64,000 nt of DNA from Streptomyces sp. NBC_00094 (GCF_026343125.1 NZ_JAPEMB010000001.1:2790001-2854000), one strand, 5' to 3'; shown: positions 24,000 through 32,991, numbered from the stretch's first letter. Numbers and translations: made by a program. Notes: generated by a model not told the origin, from the sequence alone.

Positions 24000-26665
24000 G
24001 CGGGGAGACGGGTGTGGGGAGCTGTCAGCGTCCCTCGTGCGAGGGCTCGTACGAGGACATGGGCGGCGGTGAGCTGTACTGCGACACCTGCGGGCTCGCG
24101 CCGGTCGTCGCGCCCGGCGGGCTGATCGGTTCGACGCCGACCGGCATCGCCGTGCCCGGCAGGGGCACCGGCACGGGACTCGGCTCGGGGCGCGGCTCCG
24201 GGATCGGAACCGGGGTCGGAGCCGGGGTCGGCGGGCCCGATTCGAGCTCCTCGCGGAGCAGTTCGCGGGCGTCCTCGCGCGCCTCGTCCCGCTCGTCTAC
24301 CTCCCGCCGCTCGGTCTCCGGCCGCCTCTCGCGCTCGCTCTCCGGGAACACCGGCGGCCGCTCGGTGTCGGTGCGCAGCTCGGGTGCGTCGACCGGACAG
24401 TCCGCCCGGAACCGGCTGGGCGCCGGCCTGGTGACGATCCCGGAGGTGCCGCGTCCCGACCCGCGCGGTGCGGTCATGGAGAACCCGGAGGTTCCCGAGC
24501 GGAAGCGTTTCTGCTCCCGCTCCGACTGCGGGGCCCCGGTGGGCCGTTCGCGCGGTGACCGGCCGGGCCGTACGGAGGGCTTCTGCACCAAGTGCGGGCA
24601 CCCGTACTCCTTCGTGCCGAAGCTGCGGGGCGGGGACATCGTCCACGGCCAGTACGAGGTCGCGGGCTGCCTCGCGCACGGCGGGCTCGGCTGGGTCTAC
24701 CTCGCCGTCGACCGGGCCGTCTCCGACCGCTGGGTCGTGCTCAAGGGCCTGCTCGACACCGGCGACCAGGACGCGATGGCCGCGGCCATCTCGGAGCGCC
24801 GCTTCCTCGCCGAGATCGAGCACTCCAACATCGTCCGGATCTACAACTTCGTCGAGCACCTCGACCAGCGCACCGGTTCCATGGACGGCTACATCGTCAT
24901 GGAGTACGTCGGCGGCAAGTCGCTCAAGGAGATCGCCAACGACCGGCGCACCCCGGACGGCCGGCGCGACCCGCTGCCGGTGGAGCAGGCCTGCGCGTAC
25001 GGGATCGAGGCCCTGGAGGCGCTCGGCCATCTGCACAGCCGGAACCTGCTGTACTGCGACTTCAAGGTCGACAACGCCATCCAGTCCGAGGACCAGCTGA
25101 AGCTCATCGACATGGGCGCGGTCCGGCGGATGGACGACGAGGAGTCGGCGATCTACGGCACGGTCGGCTACCAGGCGCCGGAGGTGGCCGAGGTCGGCCC
25201 GTCGGTCGCCAGCGACCTGTACACGGTGGCGCGGACGCTGGCCGTGATGACCTTCGACTTCCAGGGCTACACGAACGTGTTCGTGGACTCGCTGCCCGAC
25301 CCGGAGCACATCGCGGTCTTCCGGACGTACGAGTCGTTCTACCGCTTCCTGATCCGCGCCACGGACCCGGACCCGGCGCGGCGGTTCTCCTCCGCGCAGG
25401 AGATGGCGGAGCAGCTGACGGGCGTCCTGCGGGAGGTCGTGGCGCTCCAGTCGGGGCGGCCCCGCCCCGCGCTGTCGACGCTCTTCGGCGCGGAGGTCCG
25501 GGTGACGGACACCGTGCTGTTCGCCGAGCTGACGGAGGACGTCTCGCTGCTGGGGGCCCGGAAGGGTGCCGGGAAGCGGGGCGGCGGGCGGCGGGCCCTG
25601 CCTGCCGCCGGTGCGGGGGCCGGCGCGGTTGCGGTTGCCGGGGCGGGTGCGGTTGCCGGGCCCGGGACCGCTCCGGGTGCTGCTCCTGCCGCTGCTCCTG
25701 GTGTTCCTCCCGCCGCCGGGCCCGGGCTCGGGTGGCTGCTCGCCGCGCTCGACACGCCCGCCACCGCGCTCGCGCTGCCCGTGCCGCGCGTCGACGGGGG
25801 CGACCCCAACGCCGGCTTCCTCGCCGGGCTGTCGGCCGCCGCCCCCGCCGAGCTGCTCGGCGCGCTCCAGGCCGCGCCGGCGCCCTCCGCCGAGCTGCGG
25901 CTGCGGACCCTGCGGGCCCATCTGGAGCTGGGCGACCTGCCCACCGCCGTACGGACGCTCGCCGCGCTGGAGGAGCGGGACCCGGACGACTGGCGGGTGG
26001 TCTGGTACCGGGGCGTGGCCTCGTTGGTGACCGGGGACCACGAACACGCGGCGCTGGCCTTCGACGCGATCTACGACGCCTTCCCCGGGGAGCCGGCGCC
26101 GAAGCTGGCCCTCGGGATCTGCGCCGAGGTCCTCGGTCAGCTGGACAACGCCGCCGAGTACTACCGCCTGGTGTGGGCCACCGACCCGAGCTTCGTCAGC
26201 GCGGCCTTCGGGCTCGCCCGGGTGCGGCTCGCGGCGGGCGACCGCGCCGGAGCCGTTCGGACGCTGGAGTCCGTACCGGAGGCCTCGATCCACTACACGG
26301 CGGCCCGGGTCGCGTCCGTGCGGGCGCGGCTGCGGCGGCGCCCGGCGCACGAAGCGCTCGGCACCGAACTGACGGCCGCCGCGGCGCAGGTCTCCGCGCT
26401 CCAGGGCTTCGGTCTCGACCCCGTGCGCCGGGAGCAGTTGTCGACGGAGGTCCTCGGAACGGCCCTCGACTGGGTACTCTCCGGGAGTCCCGGTGCGGCA
26501 CCGGGCGGCGGCGCACTGCTGCTCGGGAGTGAACTGGACGAGCGCGGACTGCGCTTCGGCCTGGAACGCTCGTACCGGGTGCTGGCCCGGCTCGCCCAGC
26601 GGGGCGAGGAGAGGATCGAACTGGTGGAGCGGGCCAACCGCTTCCGCCCCCGGACGTGGGTGTGA
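23993..26665 (+). CDS. pknG: PknG-type Ser/Thr kinase with two zinc ribbons and TPR domain
   Basis: Numbering is from GTG 23993; GTG 23996 is equally possible, and GGAGG at 23982-23986 serves either. The 890-residue protein has a first Cys4 site (C11, C16, C30, C33) and then a Gly-rich and very Ser/Arg-rich tract (about 80-135). The rubredoxin-like site of PknG (C174, C179, C198, C201) follows. The kinase domain (about 215-480) has VVLK (K251), catalytic CDFKVDN (D356, K358, N361), DMG (D373) and APE. An Ala/Gly/Pro linker and a TPR domain (about 560-820) complete it. Like its mycobacterial relative it lacks the RD arginine. It probably phosphorylates metabolic regulators or the FHA protein encoded downstream. 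Confidence 0.92.
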   Translation: MVSGETGVGSCQRPSCEGSYEDMGGGELYCDTCGLAPVVAPGGLIGSTPTGIAVPGRGTGTGLGSGRGSGIGTGVGAGVGGPDSSSSRSSSRASSRASSRSSTSRRSVSGRLSRSLSGNTGGRSVSVRSSGASTGQSARNRLGAGLVTIPEVPRPDPRGAVMENPEVPERKRFCSRSDCGAPVGRSRGDRPGRTEGFCTKCGHPYSFVPKLRGGDIVHGQYEVAGCLAHGGLGWVYLAVDRAVSDRWVVLKGLLDTGDQDAMAAAISERRFLAEIEHSNIVRIYNFVEHLDQRTGSMDGYIVMEYVGGKSLKEIANDRRTPDGRRDPLPVEQACAYGIEALEALGHLHSRNLLYCDFKVDNAIQSEDQLKLIDMGAVRRMDDEESAIYGTVGYQAPEVAEVGPSVASDLYTVARTLAVMTFDFQGYTNVFVDSLPDPEHIAVFRTYESFYRFLIRATDPDPARRFSSAQEMAEQLTGVLREVVALQSGRPRPALSTLFGAEVRVTDTVLFAELTEDVSLLGARKGAGKRGGGRRALPAAGAGAGAVAVAGAGAVAGPGTAPGAAPAAAPGVPPAAGPGLGWLLAALDTPATALALPVPRVDGGDPNAGFLAGLSAAAPAELLGALQAAPAPSAELRLRTLRAHLELGDLPTAVRTLAALEERDPDDWRVVWYRGVASLVTGDHEHAALAFDAIYDAFPGEPAPKLALGICAEVLGQLDNAAEYYRLVWATDPSFVSAAFGLARVRLAAGDRAGAVRTLESVPEASIHYTAARVASVRARLRRRPAHEALGTELTAAAAQVSALQGFGLDPVRREQLSTEVLGTALDWVLSGSPGAAPGGGALLLGSELDERGLRFGLERSYRVLARLAQRGEERIELVERANRFRPRTWV

Positions 26666-26667
26666 GG

Positions 26668-28062
26668 ATGTCCCAGAAGCCGAAGCCGTCGCACGGAATC
26701 GCCGCCTGCCCGGGCTGCGCGGAGCCGCTGGAGTCGGGTGACCGGTTCTGCGGGGCGTGCGGCTACGACCTGTCGGCCGTCCCGGCGGCCGAGGTGGAGC
26801 CGGACCGCCCGACCGTGGCGATCGGCACCCCCGTGGTCTGGCCGGCCGCCCCGCCACGGGAGGCCGGTTCGCTCTCGACGATGACCCAGCACCCCGGCGA
26901 CCTGCCGGGCACCGACTCCGGTGGCCGTGACCTGCCCACGATGGCGGTGCGCACGGACGGACCGGTGCCACCGGGTGCGGGCACGCCCCCGGCCGGCGGG
27001 ACCGGCGGAGACTTCGAGCTCGCCGCCCCCGACCCCCGTACGGCGGTCCAGGTGGATCCGGTCCAGGCTCAGACTCAGGCGCCGGTCCAGGCCCAGGCAC
27101 CGGCACCGGCACCCGTGCCGGCGGCCGCCTCCGCCGCGGCTGCCGCACACCTGTGCGTGGCCTGCCGGGCCGGGCGGGTGGACGACGACGGCTACTGCGA
27201 GAACTGCGGGCACGCGCAGCCCCGCGAGCGGGACCACATGGAGCGGGAGCTGGACACCGTCGCCGCCGTCAGCGACCGGGGCCTGCGCCACCACCGTAAC
27301 GAGGACGCGTTCGCCGTCTCGGCGACCACCCTCCCCGACGGCTCCCCCGCCGCCCTCGCGATCGTCTGCGACGGCGTCTCCTCGGCGACCCGCCCCGACG
27401 AGGCCTCCGCCGCCGCCGCGCAGGCGGCCGGCGCCTCGCTGCTCGCCGCGCTGCCCCGCGGCATCCACCCGCAGCAGGCGATGCACGAGGCGATCGTCGC
27501 CGCCTCCGAGGCCGTCAACTCCCTCGCGGAGGAGCCTGGTCAGGGCGGCGCGGAGCACGATCCGCACCGCAACTCCCCCGCCTGCACCATCGTCGGCTCC
27601 GTCGTCGCCGACGGCCTGCTCATCGTCGGCTGGGTCGGGGACAGCCGCGTCTACTGGGTGCCGGACGACCGCACCACCCCGTCCGTCCGGCTCACCGAGG
27701 ACGACTCGTGGGCCGCCCAGATGGTCGCGGCGGGGCTCATGAGCGAGGCCGAGGCGCACGCGGACGAGCGCGCCCACGCGATCACCGGCTGGCTCGGCGC
27801 CGACGCGTACGAACTGGACCCGCACACGGCCGCGTTCAAGCCGGACCGGTCCGGAGTGGTCGTGGTGTGCACGGACGGGCTCTGGAACTACGCGGAGGGC
27901 GCCGAGGACATGGCGCGGGTCGTCCCCCCGGACGCGGCGGACCGCCCGCTGCACGGCGCGCAGGTCCTCGTCGGCCACGCCCTCGACGGCGGAGGCCACG
28001 ACAACATCACGGTCGCGCTGCTGCCGTTCACCTTCACCTCCCCAGGGGCAGGATCCGCCTGA
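26668..28062 (+). CDS. PP2C-type Ser/Thr protein phosphatase with two zinc ribbons
   Basis: The 464-residue protein has an N-terminal Cys4 ribbon (C14, C17, C28, C31), a disordered Pro/Gln/Ala linker and a second Cys4 ribbon (C163, C166, C177, C180). A PP2C domain runs from about 195 to 455. Metal and catalytic motifs are SDRGLRHHRNEDAF, AIVCDGVSS, GWVGDSRVYW, VCTDGLWNY and GGHDNITVALL. It should reverse PknG phosphorylation in the cytoplasm. ATG 26668 lies 2 nt after the pknG stop. GTG 26662, in the overlap, is in frame and possible. Kinase and phosphatase share the ribbon-linker-enzyme plan. Confidence 0.9.
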   Translation: MSQKPKPSHGIAACPGCAEPLESGDRFCGACGYDLSAVPAAEVEPDRPTVAIGTPVVWPAAPPREAGSLSTMTQHPGDLPGTDSGGRDLPTMAVRTDGPVPPGAGTPPAGGTGGDFELAAPDPRTAVQVDPVQAQTQAPVQAQAPAPAPVPAAASAAAAAHLCVACRAGRVDDDGYCENCGHAQPRERDHMERELDTVAAVSDRGLRHHRNEDAFAVSATTLPDGSPAALAIVCDGVSSATRPDEASAAAAQAAGASLLAALPRGIHPQQAMHEAIVAASEAVNSLAEEPGQGGAEHDPHRNSPACTIVGSVVADGLLIVGWVGDSRVYWVPDDRTTPSVRLTEDDSWAAQMVAAGLMSEAEAHADERAHAITGWLGADAYELDPHTAAFKPDRSGVVVVCTDGLWNYAEGAEDMARVVPPDAADRPLHGAQVLVGHALDGGGHDNITVALLPFTFTSPGAGSA

Positions 28063-28127
28063 GCGCGGCCGTCGGTCCCCCCTCCCCCTTCTCCCTTTCC
28101 CCGTCGTCGCCCGAGGAGCCGAAACAG

Positions 28128-29456
28128 ATGGCGAACTTCTCCAAGCCGACCGCGCCGCAGTTCTCCGTGGACGTGTACCAGAACGAGTTCCTGCCGGAGG
28201 GCGGCCGCGAGGTCAGTGCCATCGTCACGGTCACCTCGACCGGCGGCGGCACCAGCGGCGGGTTCGCGGGCTTCGCGGGCGGCGGCACGGCCGGTGTCGT
28301 GATCATGGTCGACTGCTCCGGCTCGATGGACTACCCGGCCACCAAGATGCGCGGCGCGCGGGAGGCGACCGCCGCCGCCGTCGACACCCTGCGCGACGGC
28401 ACCTCCTTCGCCGTCGTCGCCGGCACGCACGTGGCCAAGGAGGTCTACCCGGGGAACGGCCGCCTCGCCGTCGCCGACCCCCGGACCCGGGCCGAGGCCA
28501 AGGAGGCGCTGCGCGGTCTGACCGCGGGTGGCGGCACGGCGATCGGCACCTGGCTGCGCCTCGCGGACCGGCTGCTCTCCTCCGCCGACCTCTCCATCCG
28601 GCACGGCATCCTGCTCACCGACGGCCGCAACGAGCACGAGGCGCCGGAGGAGCTGCGGGCCGCGCTCGACGCCTGCGCGGGCCGCTTCACCTGTGACGCG
28701 CGCGGGGTCGGCACCGACTGGGAGGTCAAGGAGGTCACCGGCATCGCCTCCGCGCTCCTCGGCACCGCCGACATCGTCGCCGACCCGGCCGGGCTCGCCG
28801 CCGACTTCACGACGATGATGGAAAACGCGATGGGCAAGGGCGTGGCGGACGTCGTGCTGCGCCTGTGGACGCCGGTCGGAGTGGAGATCGGGTACGTGAA
28901 GCAGGTGGCGCCGACGGTCGAGGACCTGACGCACCGGCGTACCGAGGCCGGTCCGCGCGCCGGGGACTACCCGACGGGCTCGTGGGGCGACGAGTCCCGC
29001 GACTACCACGTGAGCGTGCGCGTCCCGCGGGCCTCGATCGGCCAGGAGATGCTCGCCGCCCGGGTGTCCCTGATCGCGCCGGACCCGGCGGGCGGCGACC
29101 CGCGGCCGCTGTCTCAAGGGCTGGTACGGGCGGTGTGGACGGACGACCTGGCGATGTCGACCTCGATCAACCCGCAGGTCGCCCACTACACGGGGCAGGC
29201 GGAGCTCGCGGACGTCATCCAGCAGGGTCTCGATGCCCGCAAATCGGGCGATCGTGACGGCGCGACCGCCAAACTGGGCCGCGCGGTCCAGCTCGCGGCG
29301 GCCTCCGGCAACGCGGATACGGCGAAATTGCTTTCGAAGGTGGTCGACGTCGTCGACGCGGCGACAGGTACTGTGCGTTTGAAGGCGAAGGTCGCGGAAG
29401 CGGACGAGATGACACTCGAAACGCGCTCCACCAAGACCGTTCGCGTCAAGAGGTAG
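28128..29456 (+). CDS. VWA-domain protein with MIDAS motif
   Basis: The 442-residue protein has a short beta region, a Gly-rich insert (residues 39-56) and a von Willebrand A domain with an intact MIDAS. The motif parts are VDCSGSMD (D62, S64, S66), GGGTAIG and LLTDGRNE. A beta-sandwich region follows, and then a C-terminal helical segment with TPR-like spacing (LDARKSGDRDGATAKLGRAV). No signal peptide or membrane helix was seen, so it is cytoplasmic. ATG 28128 follows GAGGAG at 28113-28118. Similar VWA proteins accompany kinase/phosphatase/FHA genes in other bacteria, and some bind phospho-regulated partners. It is co-directional with the pknG genes with a 65-nt gap. Confidence 0.85.
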   Translation: MANFSKPTAPQFSVDVYQNEFLPEGGREVSAIVTVTSTGGGTSGGFAGFAGGGTAGVVIMVDCSGSMDYPATKMRGAREATAAAVDTLRDGTSFAVVAGTHVAKEVYPGNGRLAVADPRTRAEAKEALRGLTAGGGTAIGTWLRLADRLLSSADLSIRHGILLTDGRNEHEAPEELRAALDACAGRFTCDARGVGTDWEVKEVTGIASALLGTADIVADPAGLAADFTTMMENAMGKGVADVVLRLWTPVGVEIGYVKQVAPTVEDLTHRRTEAGPRAGDYPTGSWGDESRDYHVSVRVPRASIGQEMLAARVSLIAPDPAGGDPRPLSQGLVRAVWTDDLAMSTSINPQVAHYTGQAELADVIQQGLDARKSGDRDGATAKLGRAVQLAAASGNADTAKLLSKVVDVVDAATGTVRLKAKVAEADEMTLETRSTKTVRVKR

Positions 29457-29498
29457 CCCGGCCCGCCGGGCCGGACGACGAGAGGGGGAAGCACCGAC

Positions 29499-30809
29499 AT
29501 GCCGACCTGCCCGAACGGACACCAGTCGGTCTCCGACGACTGGTGCGAGGTCTGCGGCCACCGCATGGCCGGGGCGGGCGCGCCTGCGGGTGCCGTTCCG
29601 CCGCCTCCCCCGCCGCCGCCCGCGTACGGATACCCGGGGCCCGGCGGCCCCGGTCAGCCGCCGATGGGCCCGCCGCCCGGCGCTCCCGGTGACTTCGGTC
29701 CCGGTGGACACGGTGCTCCCGGTGGCCATGGTGCTCCCGGTGGCTTCGGTCCCGGGGGTGACCCGAACGCGACCGCGCAGGCGGAGCTCTGCCCGCAGTG
29801 CCGTACCCCGCGTGAGCACATGGCGCCGTTCTGCGAGGAGTGCCGCTGGAACTTCCTCACGAACACGGCCACCTCGTACACGCCGCTGGCCCCGCAGCAG
29901 TCCGGGCCGCCGCCCGGCCTGAACCTGCCGCCCGGCTTCCAGTCGCCGCCGCCGGCCCCTCCGCAGCAGCAGCCGCACGACCCCTTCGGTTACCAGGGTT
30001 CGCGGCCGTCGCAGGTGAACCGTCCGGCCGAGCCGCTGGGCGCCGAGCCCACGCACCACCAGGCTCCGCCGCAGCGCCCGCCGATGCAGCAGCCGCCCGT
30101 ACAGCAGCCCCCGCAGCCGCCCGTACAGCAGCCGCAGGCTCCGCCCGCGTACCTCCAGGCTCCGCCGCAGGCCCAGGCACCGGCCCAGGCCCCGGCGCCG
30201 CCCGCGCCGCCGCAGCCCCGCGCGGACGACGACTGGCTCCTGCCGCCGCCGGCCCAGCCGCAGCCGCCGCAGCACCAGGCCCCGCCGCCTCCGCAGCAGC
30301 AGCAGCAGTTCCAGCAGCAGCAACACCAGGCCCCTCCGCCGCCCCCGCACCAGCAGCACCATCAGGCGCCGCCGCAGCAGCAGTTCCAGCCGCCGCAGCA
30401 GCCGTTGGGCTGGACCGCGGTCATCGGCCCGGACCGTGAGTACTTCATGGCGATGATGCACCGCAGCGGGCCCGAGGCCTCGGGCCTCAACCTGCCCGCG
30501 TACTCGCCGGACAAGCACCTGCCGCTCCAGGGCAACCAGATCTCCATCGGCCGCCGCCGGCACTCCACCGGCGAGTCCCCCGACATCGACCTGTCGGTGC
30601 CGCCGGAGGACCCGGGCGTCTCGCACCAGCACGCCGTGCTCGTGCAGCAGCCGGACGGCTCGTGGGCGGTGGTGGACCAGAACTCCACCAACGGCACCAC
30701 GGTCAACGGCGGCGAGGAGCCGATCCAGCCCTACGTCCCCGTCCAGCTCCAGGAGGGCGACCGGGTGCACGTCGGCGCCTGGACGACGATCACCATCCGC
30801 CGGGGCTAG
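29499..30809 (+). CDS. FHA-domain protein with N-terminal zinc ribbons and Pro/Gln-rich linker
   Basis: The 436-residue protein opens with a C-x3-H / CxxC site (C4, H8, C16, C19). A Pro/Gly-rich stretch and a second Cys4 ribbon (C98, C101, C112, C115) come next, followed by about 200 residues rich in Pro, Gln and Ala. The FHA domain is C-terminal (about 345-436). It has the phosphothreonine-binding residues of the family: GRRRH (R352), VSHQHA and NSTNG. It is the probable reader of PknG-dependent phosphorylation. It lacks the short N-terminal Thr motif of GarA/OdhI, so it is not simply GarA. The stop TAG lies inside the CTAG target of an IS481-type insertion and is intact. Confidence 0.88.
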   Translation: MPTCPNGHQSVSDDWCEVCGHRMAGAGAPAGAVPPPPPPPPAYGYPGPGGPGQPPMGPPPGAPGDFGPGGHGAPGGHGAPGGFGPGGDPNATAQAELCPQCRTPREHMAPFCEECRWNFLTNTATSYTPLAPQQSGPPPGLNLPPGFQSPPPAPPQQQPHDPFGYQGSRPSQVNRPAEPLGAEPTHHQAPPQRPPMQQPPVQQPPQPPVQQPQAPPAYLQAPPQAQAPAQAPAPPAPPQPRADDDWLLPPPAQPQPPQHQAPPPPQQQQQFQQQQHQAPPPPPHQQHHQAPPQQQFQPPQQPLGWTAVIGPDREYFMAMMHRSGPEASGLNLPAYSPDKHLPLQGNQISIGRRRHSTGESPDIDLSVPPEDPGVSHQHAVLVQQPDGSWAVVDQNSTNGTTVNGGEEPIQPYVPVQLQEGDRVHVGAWTTITIRRG

Positions 30810-30810
30810 G

Positions 30811-31861
30811 TGTATTGATCACGAGCGTTGTTGACATGCGGTAGGTCTTGAACATGGCGAAGACCTCCGGTGTGGTGGGAGCTGTCTAGGAACTCACCGC
30901 ACGGAGGTCTTCGTGTCCCACCGTAATGCCCGGCTGACCGTCTTCGGTAGGCGCCTGCTGGTCGAACGCGTCTGCTCGGGCCGCCCGGTCGCGCATGTGG
31001 CCGCCGAGATGGGGATATCGCGGGCCACCGCCCACAAGTGGATCCGTCGCTGGCGGACCGAAGGCGAGGCGGGGCTGCACGACCGGTCCAGCCGGCCTCG
31101 CACGACACCGCACCGGACCCCGGCCGACGTCGAGGCGCGAGTCTGTGACCTGCGTCGGGCCCGCAAACTGGGCCCCGCCCGCATTGGCCCGGTCCTGGGG
31201 CTGCCCGCCTCGACCGTCCACCGCATCCTGACCCGGCACGGTCTGAATCGGCTGTCCTGGTTCGACCGTCCGACCGGCAGCGTGATCCGCCGCTACGAAC
31301 GCGACCGGCCCGGCGAACTCGTCCACGTCGACGTGAAGAAACTCGGCCGGATCCCCGACGGCGGCGGCCACCGAGTCCTGGGCCGCGACGCGGGCCGGCC
31401 GATCCGCGGCATGGGCTTCGACTACATCCACTCCGCGGTCGACGACCACACCCGCCTCGCCTACAGCGAGATCCACCCGGACGAGAAGGTCGCGACCTGC
31501 GCGGGCTTCCTCACCCGCGCCGCCGCGTTCTACCGCGCTCATGGCATCGAGCGGATCGAACGGGTCCTGACCGACAACGCCTGGGCCTACCGCAAGGGCC
31601 TGGCCTGGAAGGCCGCCCTGGCCGCCCTCGGCGCCACAGGAAAGCTGACCCGGGCCTACCGGCCGCAGACCAATGGCAAGGTCGAACGCTTCAACCGCAC
31701 CCTGCTCGACGAGTGGGCCTACCTACGGCCCTACACGAGCAACGAACAGCGGAGCGCAGCCCTGACAGACTTCCTCCACACCTACAACCACCACCGCTGC
31801 CACACCGCACTCAACGGGCACCCGCCCATCAGCCGCGTCAACAACGTTCCGGGTCAATACA
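30811..31861 (+). mobile_element. IS481-family insertion sequence, complete
   Basis: The 1051-bp element is bounded by imperfect inverted repeats beginning TGTATTGA and matching again at CGTTGTTGAC. The left flank is GCTAGG (30805-30810). The right flank GCTA continues after the next element as TAGG (32989-32992), so a 6-bp GCTAGG duplication is reconstructed. This agrees with the NCTAGN target of IS481. The element carries one intact transposase gene. Confidence 0.88.
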
Positions 31862-31866
31862 GCTAG
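30913..31866 (+). CDS. IS481-family transposase
   Basis: The 317-residue protein has an N-terminal helix-turn-helix (AAEMGISRATAHKWIRRW) and an rve-type DDE core. The acidic residues are in ELVHVDVKKLG, VLTDNAWAYR and TNGKVERFNRTL, all present. GTG 30913 follows ACGGAGGT. The stop TAG at 31864-31866 lies outside the element, in the flanking target copy. The protein looks full length and active. Confidence 0.92.
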   Translation: MSHRNARLTVFGRRLLVERVCSGRPVAHVAAEMGISRATAHKWIRRWRTEGEAGLHDRSSRPRTTPHRTPADVEARVCDLRRARKLGPARIGPVLGLPASTVHRILTRHGLNRLSWFDRPTGSVIRRYERDRPGELVHVDVKKLGRIPDGGGHRVLGRDAGRPIRGMGFDYIHSAVDDHTRLAYSEIHPDEKVATCAGFLTRAAAFYRAHGIERIERVLTDNAWAYRKGLAWKAALAALGATGKLTRAYRPQTNGKVERFNRTLLDEWAYLRPYTSNEQRSAALTDFLHTYNHHRCHTALNGHPPISRVNNVPGQYS

Positions 31867-32988
31867 TGTCCTGAGTCGTAGATTCGTCGTTGGTCTGGTG
31901 TGAGTCGTCCTGGACCGAAGATCCCGCCGGTGGTGTTGTCCGATGCCGAGCGGCAGATGTTGCAGTCGTGGGTGCGTCGTCGTTCGAGTGCCCAGTCGTT
32001 GGCGCTGCGGTCACGGATCGTCCTGGAGAGCGCGGACGGACACGCGATCGCGGAGGTCGCCCGGCGGCTGGGCATCACCACGGACACTGTCCGGGCCTGG
32101 CGGCGGCGCTTCCTGGAACGCCGGCTCGACGGCCTGTGCGATGAACCGCGGCCCGGTGTTCCGCGGAAGATCACCGACGCCGATGTCGAACGCGTCATCG
32201 TCAAGACGCTGGAGGAGACCCCGAAGGACGCCACGCACTGGTCGACCCGGTCGATGGCCGCGGCGACCGGGATGTCGCAGTCGGCGATCTCACGGATCTG
32301 GCGGGCCTTCGCCCTCCAGCCGCACCGGGCCGAGACGTTCAAACTGTCCAAGGACCCTCTGTTCATCGACAAGGTCCGTGACGTGGTCGGGCTGTATCTC
32401 GATCCGCCGGAGCGGGCCCTGGTGCTCTGCGTGGACGAGAAGTCGCAGATCCAGGCGCTGGACCGGTCCCAGCCGGTCCTGCCGATGATGCCGGGAGTGC
32501 CCGAACGCCGCAGTCACGACTACGTGCGCGCGGGCACCACCACTCTCTTCGCCGCACTCGACACCGCGACCGGCAAGGTCATCGGCTCGCTCCACCGCCG
32601 CCATCGCACGGTGGAGTTCAAGAAGTTCCTGGTCAAGCTCGACAAAGAAGTGCCCGCAGACCTCGAGGTCCACCTGATCCTGGACAACTACGTCACGCAC
32701 AAGGTCCCGGCCGTCAAGACATGGCTGCTGGCGCATCCTCGTTTCCACCTGCACTTCACCCCGACCGGCTCGTCCTGGCTGAACCTGGTCGAGCGATGGT
32801 TCGCCGAACTCACCACGAAGAAGCTCCGCCGTGGCGTCCACCGCTCCGTCCAGGCCCTCGAACGCGACATCCGGTCCTGGCTCGCCGAGTGGAACGACCA
32901 CCCCCGGCCCTTCGTCTGGACGAAAACCGCCGACGAGATCCTCGACAAAGTCGCCGCCTACTGCCGACGAATCTCCGACTCAGGACAC
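31866..32988 (+). mobile_element. IS630-family insertion sequence, complete
   Basis: The 1123-bp element has inverted repeats GTGTCCTGAGTCG / CGACTCAGGACAC with further matches inward (AGATTCGTCG). TA dinucleotides flank it on both sides (31864-31865 and 32989-32990), the TA duplication typical of the IS630/Tc1 group. It sits inside the right target copy of the IS481 element, so it arrived second. Confidence 0.88.
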
Positions 32989-32991
32989 TAG
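31900..32991 (+). CDS. IS630-family transposase
   Basis: The 363-residue protein has an N-terminal helix-turn-helix region (EVARRLGITTDTVRAWRRR) and a Tc1-like DDE core with LCVDEKSQIQ, LILDNYVTHK and GSSWLNLVERWF, all intact. It starts at GTG 31900 with a weak ribosome site. The stop TAG (32989-32991) is formed by the duplicated target TA and the following G, outside the element. Confidence 0.92.
   Translation: MSRPGPKIPPVVLSDAERQMLQSWVRRRSSAQSLALRSRIVLESADGHAIAEVARRLGITTDTVRAWRRRFLERRLDGLCDEPRPGVPRKITDADVERVIVKTLEETPKDATHWSTRSMAAATGMSQSAISRIWRAFALQPHRAETFKLSKDPLFIDKVRDVVGLYLDPPERALVLCVDEKSQIQALDRSQPVLPMMPGVPERRSHDYVRAGTTTLFAALDTATGKVIGSLHRRHRTVEFKKFLVKLDKEVPADLEVHLILDNYVTHKVPAVKTWLLAHPRFHLHFTPTGSSWLNLVERWFAELTTKKLRRGVHRSVQALERDIRSWLAEWNDHPRPFVWTKTADEILDKVAAYCRRISDSGH

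Noticed and set aside
23936..27148. 1070-aa minus-strand frame opposite pknG
   Set aside because: Antisense shadow created by GC bias; the plus strand has clear kinase and zinc-ribbon motifs.
30100..30380. Pro/Gln coding repeats as a CRISPR-like array
   Set aside because: The repeats are irregular CAG/CCG codon runs in the FHA linker with no spacer structure.
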